Shown: one piece after another, positions 9,024 through 17,521 of the stretch
Numbering within the stretch: the first letter of the stretch is position 1
How the letters are laid out: each line of letters begins with the position of its first letter
Assembly (NCBI GenBank): GCA_934655755.1
Contig: CAKUHA010000005.1
Span: forward strand, 1 to 64,000
Direction of reading: 5' to 3'
Length of the DNA stretch: 64,000 nucleotides
Source of the DNA: an uncultured Collinsella sp.
GTDB taxonomy: Bacteria > Actinomycetota > Coriobacteriia > Coriobacteriales > Coriobacteriaceae
Notes under the pieces: model-generated
Database searches by the model: none
Told to the model about the DNA's origin: nothing
Seen by the model: the letters and a program-made list of their open reading frames with translations, nothing else
Made by a program: the position numbers and the translations under genes

Positions 9024-11099
9024 ATGGGTGCTCCCAAGACCGGCAACGTAAGGAACGTGGTGCTCGTAGGCCAAGGCGGGGTGGGCAAGACTTCACTCGC
9101 CGAGGCCATGCTCCACCTTTCCGGCAAGACCGCCCGCCTGGGCGGCCACGACGGCACCAAGCCCACGCTCGACTATGACCCCGAAGAGGTCAAGCGCTCA
9201 TTTTCCATCTCGACGACCATTGCGCCGATTGACTGGAAGGGCGCCCGCATCAACGTACTCGATGCCCCGTGCTATCCCGATTTTATCGGCGACGCCTTTG
9301 CCGCGATGAGTGTCTGCGAGACGGCGCTGTTCGTGGTCGACGCTGAGGCCGGCCCGCAACCCACGACTGTCAAGCTTTGGTATGCGGCCGAGGACCTGCG
9401 TCTGGCGCGCGCGGTGTTCGTGAACCGTCTGTCGCGCCCCGAGGCCAGCTTTAGCACCACTATGGACCTGCTACAGGAGCGCTTTGGCACGCGCTTGGGC
9501 GCCGTGACCCTTCCCTGGGGCGAGGGCGAGGACTTTGACGGCATCATCGACCTGGTGCGCATGAAGGCGCGCCACTGCAACGGCGCCGAGGCCGTTGAGT
9601 CGGAGATTCCCGATGAGTATCGTGCCCAGGCCGAGGAGGCCCACGACCATCTGTGTGAGCTCGTTGCCGAGGCCGACGACGAACTGATGATGAAGTACCT
9701 GGAAGGCGAGGAGACGCTGACGCAGGAGGAGCTTGAGGGCCTGTTGTCCAAGGCGATCGCCGAGCGCATTTTTGTGCCGGTCTTTGCGGGCGATTGCATT
9801 AAGGAGCAGGGCGTCAACTCGCTGATGGACGACATCGCCACGTACTTCCCGGCGCCGACCGACTACGGCGAGATGCCGCTCATCGACGGCGATTCGCTCA
9901 AGATCTCAAGCGATGACGACCGCCCAGTGGCGTTTGTGTTTAAGACGCTGGCCGACCCGCAGCAGGGCCGCATCAGCTTTATCAAGGTGCTGACGGGCAC
10001 GCTTGAGCCGGGCCTTGAGCTGGTCAACGCGCGCACGCGCAAGAGCGATCGTCTGGCCCACCTGTATGTGATGTGCGGTCGCGACATGACCGAGGTCGGT
10101 CACGCCTATGCCGGCGACATCATCGTGGCGCCCAAGCTGGCTGCCGAGACGGGCGATACGCTCTCCATTACCGGTAAGGTCGAGGCAGCGGCGTTCAAGT
10201 TCCCCAACTCGCAGTACCGCATTGCCATCGAGGCCGAGAACCGCGGCGACGAGGAAAAGCTCTACACGTTTATCGAGAAGGCCTGCAAGGCCGACCCGAC
10301 CATGAGCATCGACCGCGACGAGGAGACCGGTCAGACCATCATCTCGGCGGTAGGCGAGGCGCAGGTTTCGGTGCTGCTCAACCGTCTGGAGGACCGCACC
10401 AAGGTTGTGGCAAAGAGCGTGCCGATCCGCATTCCGTATCGCGAGACCATTCGCCGCACGGCGAGCGCCCAGGGCCGTCACAAGAAACAGACCGGTGGTG
10501 CCGGTCAGTATGGCGACTGCTGGCTGCGCGTGGAGCCGCTTATTGGGCCCGACGGCACGAGCGACGGCTATGAGTTTGTGGATGAGGTCGTGGGCGGACG
10601 CATTCCGCGCTCGCTCATCCCCGCTGTGGACAAGGGCGTCCAGGAGACCATGAAGGACGGCATTATCGCCGGCTATCCGCTCACGGGCATTCGCGTCGCG
10701 GTGTACGACGGTTCGTATCACAGCGTCGACTCCAACGAGATGGCGTTCCGCGCGGCGGCTCGCATCGGCCTGCGCAAGGCGTGCGCCGATGCCGACCCGG
10801 TGGTGCTGGAGCCCATCGAGGAAATCACCGTAACCATTCCCGAGAGCTACGCCGGCGCCGTGATGGGCGACATCTCGGCCTCGCGCGGTCGCGTGACGGG
10901 CATGGAGACCGACGAGCGCGGCGATACCGTGGTTATCGCTCAGGCGCCGCTCGCCGAGCTGACCGATTACTCGACGCGCCTGCGTTCTATCACGCGCGGC
11001 ACGGGCGACTTTACCATGAAGCCCGCCGGCTACGAGCAGGTGCCCTACGACGTCCAGGCCAAGCTGGTCGAGCGCTATGAGGAGGGCCGCGCTAAGTAG
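9024..11099 (+). CDS. Elongation factor G-like translational GTPase with degenerate G motifs
   Basis: A 691-residue protein with full EF-G architecture: G domain, domain II, and domains III-V ending in the EF-G C-terminal fold. G1 is intact (GQGGVGKT, residues 16-23). The G3 motif, normally DTPGH/Y, reads DAPCYPDF (80-87). The G4 motif, normally NKMD, reads NRLS (134-137), losing the Asp that reads guanine. The switch I region (LDYDPEEVKRSFSIST) is of the EF-G-like (FusA2) type rather than canonical EF-G. AAGGAGG precedes ATG 9024; the frame continues upstream to 8913 without a good start. It is probably a paralogue, not the main translocase. Altered or weak GTP specificity is an inference. 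Confidence 0.88.
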   Translation: MGAPKTGNVRNVVLVGQGGVGKTSLAEAMLHLSGKTARLGGHDGTKPTLDYDPEEVKRSFSISTTIAPIDWKGARINVLDAPCYPDFIGDAFAAMSVCETALFVVDAEAGPQPTTVKLWYAAEDLRLARAVFVNRLSRPEASFSTTMDLLQERFGTRLGAVTLPWGEGEDFDGIIDLVRMKARHCNGAEAVESEIPDEYRAQAEEAHDHLCELVAEADDELMMKYLEGEETLTQEELEGLLSKAIAERIFVPVFAGDCIKEQGVNSLMDDIATYFPAPTDYGEMPLIDGDSLKISSDDDRPVAFVFKTLADPQQGRISFIKVLTGTLEPGLELVNARTRKSDRLAHLYVMCGRDMTEVGHAYAGDIIVAPKLAAETGDTLSITGKVEAAAFKFPNSQYRIAIEAENRGDEEKLYTFIEKACKADPTMSIDRDEETGQTIISAVGEAQVSVLLNRLEDRTKVVAKSVPIRIPYRETIRRTASAQGRHKKQTGGAGQYGDCWLRVEPLIGPDGTSDGYEFVDEVVGGRIPRSLIPAVDKGVQETMKDGIIAGYPLTGIRVAVYDGSYHSVDSNEMAFRAAARIGLRKACADADPVVLEPIEEITVTIPESYAGAVMGDISASRGRVTGMETDERGDTVVIAQAPLAELTDYSTRLRSITRGTGDFTMKPAGYEQVPYDVQAKLVERYEEGRAK

Positions 11100-11134
11100 C
11101 GTGTGGTTTTGCCTGCAATGTAGCTGCTGACGAA

Positions 11135-11168
11135 AAGGCCGCCCTGGGTAACCGGGGCGGCCTTATTT
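11135..11168 (+). terminator. Terminator after the EF-G-like gene
   Basis: AAGGCCGCCC pairs with GGGCGGCCTT around a short loop, followed by ATTT. It lies between convergent genes. Confidence 0.75.
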
Positions 11169-11231
11169 GATCCGTGTGCGTCGGAAGGATTGCGGATCAT
11201 TTTTTTTGGGTTACGGGCGGCGCGGTCGGCC

Positions 11232-12215
11232 CTAGTCTCCGGAGGCCTGGTTTTTGCCGGTGGCATAGTCGATCTGTACGTGCGGCTGCACGTTGTAGCA
11301 GTACACATGGAAGCACAGCGTCTTGCCGTGGTCCTCGACCGATTGTGCTTCCAGACGCACGCCGCGGCAGATGAGTTCCTCCTCGTTGTACATGGGCGTG
11401 ACGCGGTAGAGCACGTGGTTGCCCGTGTCGCGGATGTAGTCGAGGATCTGCTCCTCAAAAGGCAGCATGCCCGTCTCGTTGAGATAGCGCGTACCGGTGA
11501 GGAGATTTTTGCGGTTGGCGTTTTCGCCGCAGAGCGACCATGCGATAAGGTGGCAACGGTTGTAGAGGCTCTGGCCCGGAATAAAGTCGTAGCGCTGCTG
11601 GCGCCAGCCGGCGGGGTGGATACGCGAGATGTCGCCGCGCTTGCCCTGGCCGAGCGACTCGGGGCCCACGCAGGCGAGCGCCTTGCGGGTGCGACCCAGG
11701 CTGTCGAGTTTGGAGAACTTCTTAAAGCAGCCTTCCTCCGTGGCGCGCTCGTATTCGTCGAGCGTGAACGATGGCGTGCCCAGCGGGTGCGTGCTATCGG
11801 CGCGAAGAGTGACGTAGGGGTTGCCGGTGTAGTCTGGAACGCTGCTGAGGTATACGCCGCGCGCGCGGTTGAGGTCGGGGTTTTCGACCTCGTCGATGGG
11901 GGTGGCGGAGCTGTCCGAGGCAGCGTCGCCGTTGGTGCCGGTCTCGGCGGATTCGGAGCCATCACCAGAGTCTTGACTATCTCCGGAGTCCGCTGAACTC
12001 GCTGTTCCCGATTCGAGTCGGGCGACCAGGTCCGCCTCGTCGTCGGTGCGGCTGGGGCTTTCATTTTGTTTCTCGGCCAGAGCCGCCGCCTGCTCATCGC
12101 CTTGCGGCGACAGCAGCTTGGGAGCTCCGTCGAGCGATCCCGTAAACAGCGCAAACCCCAGCACCACGGCGGTGCCGATGGAGAGTACTTGCTTGTAGGC
12201 GGACTTGCGCGACAT
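11232..12215 (-). CDS. Secreted DNA/RNA non-specific endonuclease
   Basis: A 327-residue protein with an N-terminal signal or anchor segment (VLSIGTAVVLGFALFTGSL), a ~70-residue low-complexity Ser/Asp/Glu linker, and a C-terminal nuclease domain. The catalytic region contains YNRCHLIAWSLCGENANRKN, which matches the R-G/C-H-L motif plus the downstream metal-binding Asn of the beta-beta-alpha-metal endonuclease family (DNA-entry/streptococcal extracellular nucleases). It probably acts outside the membrane on extracellular DNA, for nutrition or for trap and biofilm degradation. The start ATG 12215 has a weak GGAG-type site. No toxin or immunity partner is adjacent. Family assignment is firm; role is inferred. 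Confidence 0.85.
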   Translation of the reverse strand: MSRKSAYKQVLSIGTAVVLGFALFTGSLDGAPKLLSPQGDEQAAALAEKQNESPSRTDDEADLVARLESGTASSADSGDSQDSGDGSESAETGTNGDAASDSSATPIDEVENPDLNRARGVYLSSVPDYTGNPYVTLRADSTHPLGTPSFTLDEYERATEEGCFKKFSKLDSLGRTRKALACVGPESLGQGKRGDISRIHPAGWRQQRYDFIPGQSLYNRCHLIAWSLCGENANRKNLLTGTRYLNETGMLPFEEQILDYIRDTGNHVLYRVTPMYNEEELICRGVRLEAQSVEDHGKTLCFHVYCYNVQPHVQIDYATGKNQASGD

Positions 12216-12300
12216 GGCGGCTCCTGGCTAGACGGTTGGGAATCTACCAGTCTAGCAGGTGCCGCTATGAGCCGTTCCATCGAACAAATACTTAAGATTT

Positions 12301-12329
12301 GGGACAAACGCTACTGATTAATTTGTCCC
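12301..12329 (-). repeat. GGGACAAA palindrome after the LacI gene
   Basis: A 29-nt element with arms GGGACAAA / TTTGTCCC begins 5 bases after the LacI stop codon. Read on the minus strand it matches the element at 58710-58738 except for a few loop bases. Confidence 0.8.
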
Positions 12330-12334
12330 GCGGG

Positions 12335-13345
12335 CTAGATCGAGGTGGAGTCGAGCCAGTTGAGTTTGCACTCGAGAATGCGCTGCTCGCCGGGTTCGCT
12401 GCTGCCGTCAAGCAAGGCGAGCAGCATCTCTGCCGCTTCACGGCCTTCTTGATCGACGGGCTCGATGATGGTGGAGACGGTTGGCGTGGTGAGGTTGGTC
12501 CAGTCCTCGCAGTTGAGTCCCAAAAGGCCGATTTGCTGCGGAAGCAGATGGGCCATGGGCTGAAGCGCCTTGTAGACGCGCGGGAGCGCCCATTGGTTTT
12601 GAACGAAGATGAGCGTGCGCTTGGCGGGATTGAGCTTGTACTTAAAGTACTCGGTGAGTTCGCTGATTGACGGCTTGTTGTGATCGATGGAAATGGCTTT
12701 GTAGAGCTGCCCATTCGCAGCCAGCGCCTCGGCATATCCCTGAAAGCGCTCCATGCGGGTACGCATTTCGGTCATGTTGGCGGCGATGGAAAAGAAATCT
12801 TCATAGCCGGCATCGAGAAGCGCTTGCGTGGCGTTGTATACGCCGTCATAGAGGTTGGTTTTGATCCAACTGGTGCCCGGGCTATAGATGGCCGCGTCGA
12901 AGAAGACGACCGGCTTGCCGGCGCGCCTAATGCGGTCGTGGACGGCTTTGAAGTTTGCCGTGGGCTGGATGATAAAGCCATCGACGCCCAACGAGAGCAT
13001 CTTGTCGACGTACATGAGCTCGGTGTCGGGATTGAAGTTGCTCGTGCAAACGACCGTCTGATAACCCGCAGGGAGCATGACCTGTTCCATGCCATTGAGG
13101 ACGAGACCCGCCCACTTGTTGGTGTTATCCAAAATGATGATGGCGATGACGTGGGTTTGCTTGCCGGTGAGCGTCTGCGCTTGGGCGTTGGGAACGTATC
13201 CGAGCTCCTTGATGACGCGCGCTATCTTCGCTTGCGTTTTATCGCTGAGCTTGTCTCGTTTGTCGTTGAGGTAGTACGAGACGCTTGCCGTCGAGGTTCC
13301 CGCCTCGCGAGCGACGTCTGCGATCGTAACGCGCTGTTTTGCCAC
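12335..13345 (-). CDS. LacI-family transcriptional regulator of the sugar operon
   Basis: A 336-residue repressor with an N-terminal LacI helix-turn-helix (VTIADVAREAGTSTASVSYY) and a periplasmic-binding-protein-like sugar-sensing domain. GTG at 13345 was chosen because AAGGAG lies 5 bp before it; the frame is also open from ATG 13381 but without a ribosome site. It is transcribed divergently from the PTS/transketolase operon starting at 13761, so local control of that operon is likely. A direct repeat AAACGCATAAC in the shared intergenic region (13574-13597) is a candidate binding site. The inducer is unknown. Confidence 0.9.
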   Translation of the reverse strand: MAKQRVTIADVAREAGTSTASVSYYLNDKRDKLSDKTQAKIARVIKELGYVPNAQAQTLTGKQTHVIAIIILDNTNKWAGLVLNGMEQVMLPAGYQTVVCTSNFNPDTELMYVDKMLSLGVDGFIIQPTANFKAVHDRIRRAGKPVVFFDAAIYSPGTSWIKTNLYDGVYNATQALLDAGYEDFFSIAANMTEMRTRMERFQGYAEALAANGQLYKAISIDHNKPSISELTEYFKYKLNPAKRTLIFVQNQWALPRVYKALQPMAHLLPQQIGLLGLNCEDWTNLTTPTVSTIIEPVDQEGREAAEMLLALLDGSSEPGEQRILECKLNWLDSTSI

Positions 13346-13760
13346 AGCGACTCCTTCCGACAGATGAGCATTTTCCAACATGATGACTTTGAGCCTCGGT
13401 GAGGGGTGCGCTTCGGTGAGCGACCTTTTCCTTCCATATGAGTATGCAACAAATGCGGTGTACGGGTGGGGTCGAAATTTGTGACCGGCATACGCTTCTG
13501 CCGTCTGCCGAGAAAATCAAATACTTCTTGACTTTTGAAATCGAGGGCAAAATCGCAGGATTCATTTTTAGTTAAACGCATAACCAAAACGCATAACTAG
13601 TGCTCTGACCTGCACGTTTACCGAAATGAGCTGGTTTTATCAATGTCGGCACCCTATATTGGTCTTGTCGAAAAGACAGCAAGTCCAAACGGCAGGGGAT
13701 GCTCCGGAGGCCTCCGCAAACGGTGTCTTGCGCACGCAACTCTATGAAAAGAGGGAAGCA
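13346..13760. promoter_or_regulatory. Divergent control region: LacI gene / sugar operon
   Basis: A 415-bp region without genes. It contains the direct repeat AAACGCATAAC at 13574-13584 and 13587-13597 (13-bp period), and a CcpA-like near-match TTGAAATCGAGGGCAA at 13535-13550. A possible -10 TATATT lies at 13655-13660. A GC-rich dyad CTCCGGAGGCCTCCG lies before the Shine-Dalgarno sequence GAGGGAAG of the PTS gene. The exact promoter is uncertain. Confidence 0.5.
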
Positions 13761-15233
13761 ATGAAGATCGTAGGCGTTGCCGCCTGTACCGTGGGTATCG
13801 CCCACACGTATATGGCCCAGAAGGCGATTCAGGATGAATGTGCCGCTCGTGGCATCGAGTGCAAGGTCGAGGCTCAGGGTGGCCTGGGCATCGAGAATGA
13901 GCTCACGCAGGAAGACGTGGACTCCGCCGACCTGGTGCTTGAGTCCGTCGACGTGGGCGTCGAGAACGAAGATCGCTTTGAGCAGAAGATGGCCGAGGGC
14001 AAGTTCCTGAAGGTCGGCACTTCTGACGTGATTGCCGATCCGGCTAAGATTATTGACCAGGCTATTGAGATCATCAAGGCGACGGGCGGTGCCGTTGACG
14101 CGCCCAAGGCCGAGGCCAAGGCAGAGAAGAAGGCCGTCTCCGCTGCCCCGCAGGCCCCGACACCGGCGTCCAAGCAGTCCATCTTTGCCGATCCTGGTAA
14201 GACGCTGCTCAATGCATTCAATACCGGCGTTTCCTATTTTATCCCCATCGTCGTTATCGGTGGCGTGTTCCTTGCATTCTCGTTGGCATCCGGCACCGCC
14301 GGCGACAGTGGCATGGAGGTCACCAACCCGCTGATGGTGAGCCTTAACTCCATCGGCATGGCCGGCATCTCCATGATGATCCCGGTGCTTGCGGCATACA
14401 TCGCCTACTCGATGGCCGGCAAGCCCGCACTGGCCCCCGGCTTTGTCCTGGGCTATCTGGTCAACAACGCCGTCGTCACTCCCAGCGGCAACAGCGTTTC
14501 GACCGGTTTCTTGGGCGCCATGATCATGGCCGTCATTTGCGGTTACTTTGTCCGCTGGATGAAGACCTGGAAGGTCAACAACACCATCCAGACCATCATG
14601 CCGATCCTGATCATCCCGATTCTGACCTCGCTCGTCCTGGGCATGGCCTACATCTACATTCTGGCCACGCCGCTTGGCTTTGTGATGGACTGGCTCACCA
14701 GCGTGCTCGGTAGCCTGCAGGGCGGCTCCGCCGTCGTCCTGGGCCTGGTCATCGGCGTTATGACCGCCTTCGATATGGGTGGCCCCATCAACAAGACCGC
14801 TTCGACCTTTACCATGGCCGTCATGGCCTCCGGCATCTATGGCCCCAACGGCATGTTCCGCGTCGCCGTCGCCATTCCCCCGATCGCTTGCGGCCTTGCC
14901 GCGCTCATCGCCAAGAACAAGTTCGATGACGCCGACCGCCAGATGGGTATCTCCGCACTGTTCATGGGCTGCATCGGTATTACCGAGGGCGCTATTCCCT
15001 TCGCGGTCAAGGACCTTGGCCACACCCTGCCCGGCATCTGCATCGGCTCTGCCGTGGGCGCCGCTCTCGCCGCCTTCCAGGGTATCGACTGCTACGTTCC
15101 GCACGGTGGCTTTATCGTCGCCCTGGCCACGAACAATGTCGCGCTGTTCTGCCTGGACATCGTGATCGGCTCCGTGGTCGCCGCTGCGATCCTGATCGCC
15201 ATGAAGCCCAAGCTCGAAAAGCAGGCTAAGTAA
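13761..15233 (+). CDS. PTS fructose-family transporter, EIIB-EIIC fusion
   Basis: A 490-residue membrane permease of the fructose/mannitol PTS superfamily that imports a sugar with simultaneous phosphorylation. Residues 1-100 are the EIIB domain, with the phospho-accepting Cys9 in VGVAACTVGIAHTYMAQ. After an Ala/Lys/Pro linker (roughly 100-145), the EIIC domain has about nine to ten membrane segments and the conserved MGGPINK sequence. ATG 13761 is preceded by GAGGGAAG; an in-frame upstream extension to 13626 has no site. The matching EIIA is encoded at the end of the operon (19303-19755). Sugar specificity is not determined by sequence; fructose is only the family name. Confidence 0.9.
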   Translation: MKIVGVAACTVGIAHTYMAQKAIQDECAARGIECKVEAQGGLGIENELTQEDVDSADLVLESVDVGVENEDRFEQKMAEGKFLKVGTSDVIADPAKIIDQAIEIIKATGGAVDAPKAEAKAEKKAVSAAPQAPTPASKQSIFADPGKTLLNAFNTGVSYFIPIVVIGGVFLAFSLASGTAGDSGMEVTNPLMVSLNSIGMAGISMMIPVLAAYIAYSMAGKPALAPGFVLGYLVNNAVVTPSGNSVSTGFLGAMIMAVICGYFVRWMKTWKVNNTIQTIMPILIIPILTSLVLGMAYIYILATPLGFVMDWLTSVLGSLQGGSAVVLGLVIGVMTAFDMGGPINKTASTFTMAVMASGIYGPNGMFRVAVAIPPIACGLAALIAKNKFDDADRQMGISALFMGCIGITEGAIPFAVKDLGHTLPGICIGSAVGAALAAFQGIDCYVPHGGFIVALATNNVALFCLDIVIGSVVAAAILIAMKPKLEKQAK

Positions 15234-15248
15234 ACCTTAAAGGACTCC

Positions 15249-15284
15249 GGTTGCGCGGAGGGCTGGATTTGACTCCGCGCAACC
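15249..15284 (+). other. Intercistronic hairpin after the PTS EIIBC gene
   Basis: GGTTGCGCGGAG (15249-15260) pairs exactly with CTCCGCGCAACC (15273-15284) around a 12-nt loop, with no T-run. It probably stabilises or partly attenuates the message between permease and enzyme genes. Confidence 0.6.
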
Positions 15285-15377
15285 GCCCCTAAACAACAAA
15301 ATCCATCCGCACTGAAAGGGCTCGAACCCGGGCCCCAGGGAACTTTTGTCAAAAATCCTTAGGAGAAGGAGAACAAA

Positions 15378-16652
15378 ATGTCCAACCTCACCATCCGCCA
15401 GGCCGTTCAGGGCATGCTCAAGCTGCAGGACAGCGGCGACCACGCAACCATGGTCGGCATTGGCCCCATGAGCCCCAGTCTGATCCAAGCCGTGTTCGAG
15501 CTTGCCCGCGACGAGGACTTCCCGCCCATGTTCATCGCCAGCCGCAACCAGGTCGATATGGACGAGATGGGCGCCGGCTACGTGAACGGTTGGGACCAGA
15601 CGCGCTTTGCCGCCGACATCAAGAAGGTCGCCGACGAGGTTGGCTACACCGGTCCGTACTACCTGTGCCGCGACCACGGCGGTCCGTGGCAGCGCGACGA
15701 GGAGCGCAACGCCCATCTGCCCGAGGACGAGGCCATGGAGCTCGCTCGCAAGTCCTTTGTCGCCGACATGGAGGCCGGCTTCGACCTGCTGATGGTTGAC
15801 CCGACCAAGGATCCCTATCAGATCGGTAAGGTCATCCCGCTCGACGTGGTGCTTCGCCGCACGATCGATCTTATCGACTATCTTGAGCAGTATCGCCGCG
15901 AGCACAATCTGCCTGAGGTTGCATATGAGGTCGGCACTGAGGAGACTAACGGCGGTCTGACTTCCACCGACAAGTACGAGGAGTTCATCTCCCAGCTGCA
16001 GCCCGAGCTCGAGAAGCGCGGATGCCCCATGCCCACCTTCATCGTCGGTCAGACCGGCACCCTTACCCGTTGGACGGAGCAGGTTGGCCACTACAACTTT
16101 AAGAACGCTCGCGAGCTTGCCGATATGGCCAAGCGCTACGGTGTGGGCCTGAAGGAGCATAACGCCGACTACCTGGACGACGCGACGCTGCTCGAGCACA
16201 TCCCGGCTCACGTGACCGCCTCCAACGTCGCTCCGCAGTATGGCACCGAAGAGACCCGCGCCTACCTCAAGCTTTGCGCTACCGAGCAGATCCTGGTCGA
16301 TAACGGCCTGTGCGATGATCCTTCCGACCTGTATCACACCCTGCTGGTCAAGGCCATCAAGACCGAGCGCTGGCGTAAGTGGATGACTGGCGACGACGTT
16401 AACCTGCAGGTCGATGACATCCTTGCCGACGATGAGCTTAGCCTGAAGATTCTGGATGTCTCCGGTCACTATGCGTTCAACGACCCCGAGGTCAAGGAGC
16501 AGATCGAGAAGCTCTTCCGCAACCTTGCTGCTCAGGACATCGACGGCAAGCGCTTCGTAATCGAGCATATCAAGCGCCCGATCAAGCAGTATGTCGTGGG
16601 CCTGAACCTTAAGGGCGTCACGACCCGCATCGAGAAGGCTCTCGAGGACTAA
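15378..16652 (+). CDS. GatZ/KbaZ-family protein (tagatose-bisphosphate aldolase non-catalytic subunit-like)
   Basis: A 424-residue TIM-barrel protein of the D-tagatose-1,6-bisphosphate aldolase class II subunit family (GatZ/KbaZ). Landmarks are GYVNGWDQTRFAADIKKVA, LCRDHGGPWQRDEER, MVDPTKDPYQ, and AYEVGTEETNGG. In enteric bacteria GatZ/KbaZ stabilises the catalytic GatY/KbaY aldolase, but no GatY homologue lies here. Some members of this family act on their own as sugar or sugar-phosphate epimerases, which would fit its place between a PTS permease and a transaldolase. AGGAGAAGGAG precedes ATG 15378. The family is firm; the reaction is uncertain. Confidence 0.85.
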   Translation: MSNLTIRQAVQGMLKLQDSGDHATMVGIGPMSPSLIQAVFELARDEDFPPMFIASRNQVDMDEMGAGYVNGWDQTRFAADIKKVADEVGYTGPYYLCRDHGGPWQRDEERNAHLPEDEAMELARKSFVADMEAGFDLLMVDPTKDPYQIGKVIPLDVVLRRTIDLIDYLEQYRREHNLPEVAYEVGTEETNGGLTSTDKYEEFISQLQPELEKRGCPMPTFIVGQTGTLTRWTEQVGHYNFKNARELADMAKRYGVGLKEHNADYLDDATLLEHIPAHVTASNVAPQYGTEETRAYLKLCATEQILVDNGLCDDPSDLYHTLLVKAIKTERWRKWMTGDDVNLQVDDILADDELSLKILDVSGHYAFNDPEVKEQIEKLFRNLAAQDIDGKRFVIEHIKRPIKQYVVGLNLKGVTTRIEKALED

Positions 16653-16709
16653 GTAGCTTTTCCTACACGACGCCGGGCCCGGGGCATGTCCCAGCCGCAG
16701 GCCCGGCAC

Positions 16710-16740
16710 ATGGGACAAAGGGACGGTCCCTTTGTCCCAT
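16710..16740. repeat. Near-perfect 31-bp palindrome ATGGGACAAAGGGAC...
   Basis: The 15-bp arms 16710-16724 and 16726-16740 are exact complements around one central base, followed by TTTT, so it could also terminate. A second inverted repeat GCCGGGCC / GGCCCGGC lies just upstream (about 16672-16706). It belongs to the GGGACA palindrome family. Confidence 0.8.
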
Positions 16741-16774
16741 TTTTGACTTTTAGATTCCTTTGAAGGGGTTCACC

Positions 16775-17458
16775 ATGAAGTTCTTTATCGATACCGCCAA
16801 CCTGGACGAGATCGCCGAGGCCAAGAGCTGGGGTTGCCTGGCCGGTGTTACCACCAACCCGTCTCTGTACGCCAAGACCGGCGGCAAGCTTGCCGACTTT
16901 GAGCCGCATATGCTCAAGATCGCCGAGCTCTGCGAGGGCCTGCCCGTCTCCGCCGAGTCTACCGCTACCACGGCCGAGGGCATGATCGAGGAGGGCAAGC
17001 GCCTTGCCGCCCTCGCCCCCAACATCGTGGTCAAGCTTCCCGTGTGCGAGGCCGGCCTCGCCGCCTGCCGTGCACTGGCCGATGCCGGTGTGCGCGTCAA
17101 CATGACGCTCGTCTTCTCGCCCACGCAGGCCCTTATGGCCGCTAACGCCGGCGCTCGCTACATCAGCCCGTTCGTCGGTCGTTTCGACGACATCGCCGAG
17201 GACGGTATCTCGCAGCTCGACAACGTCGTGACCTGCATTAAGAACTACGACTGGACGGGCAAGAATGTCGACGACACCGTCGAGATCATCACCGCTTCGG
17301 TCCGCACGCCCAATCACGTGACCCAGGCCGCGCTGCTCGGTGCCGACATCGCGACCGTGCCCATGGCAGCCCTTAAGAAGTGCCTGCACCATCCGCTGAC
17401 CGATCAGGGCCTTGCGAGCTTTGAGGCCGACTGGCAGAAGGTCGTCGCTCAGGCTTAA
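16775..17458 (+). CDS. Transaldolase / fructose-6-phosphate aldolase family protein
   Basis: A 227-residue small-type transaldolase (TalC/FSA group), a cytosolic class I aldolase that uses a Schiff-base lysine. Visible motifs are the N-terminal FFIDTANLDEI, VTTNPSL, and the active-site lysine in NIVVKLPVCEAG. C-terminal SVRTPNHV and GADIATVP segments follow. GAAGGGG precedes ATG 16775. Small proteins of this group act either as a transaldolase (dihydroxyacetone transfer) or as a fructose-6-phosphate aldolase. Sitting beside a split transketolase favours a role in interconverting pentose and hexose phosphates. Confidence 0.9.
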   Translation: MKFFIDTANLDEIAEAKSWGCLAGVTTNPSLYAKTGGKLADFEPHMLKIAELCEGLPVSAESTATTAEGMIEEGKRLAALAPNIVVKLPVCEAGLAACRALADAGVRVNMTLVFSPTQALMAANAGARYISPFVGRFDDIAEDGISQLDNVVTCIKNYDWTGKNVDDTVEIITASVRTPNHVTQAALLGADIATVPMAALKKCLHHPLTDQGLASFEADWQKVVAQA

Positions 17459-17470
17459 CGAGTGGATTGC

Positions 17471-17499
17471 CCCGGCATCGCGTCATCCGGTGCCGGGGT
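17471..17499 (+). other. Intercistronic hairpin before the transketolase genes
   Basis: CCCCGGCA (17471-17478) pairs with TGCCGGGG (17492-17499). It lies between the transaldolase stop and the ribosome site GAGAGGAATT, and resembles the other non-terminating hairpins inside this operon. Confidence 0.55.
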
Positions 17500-17521
17500 T
17501 GTTCTCAAGAGAGGAATTCGT

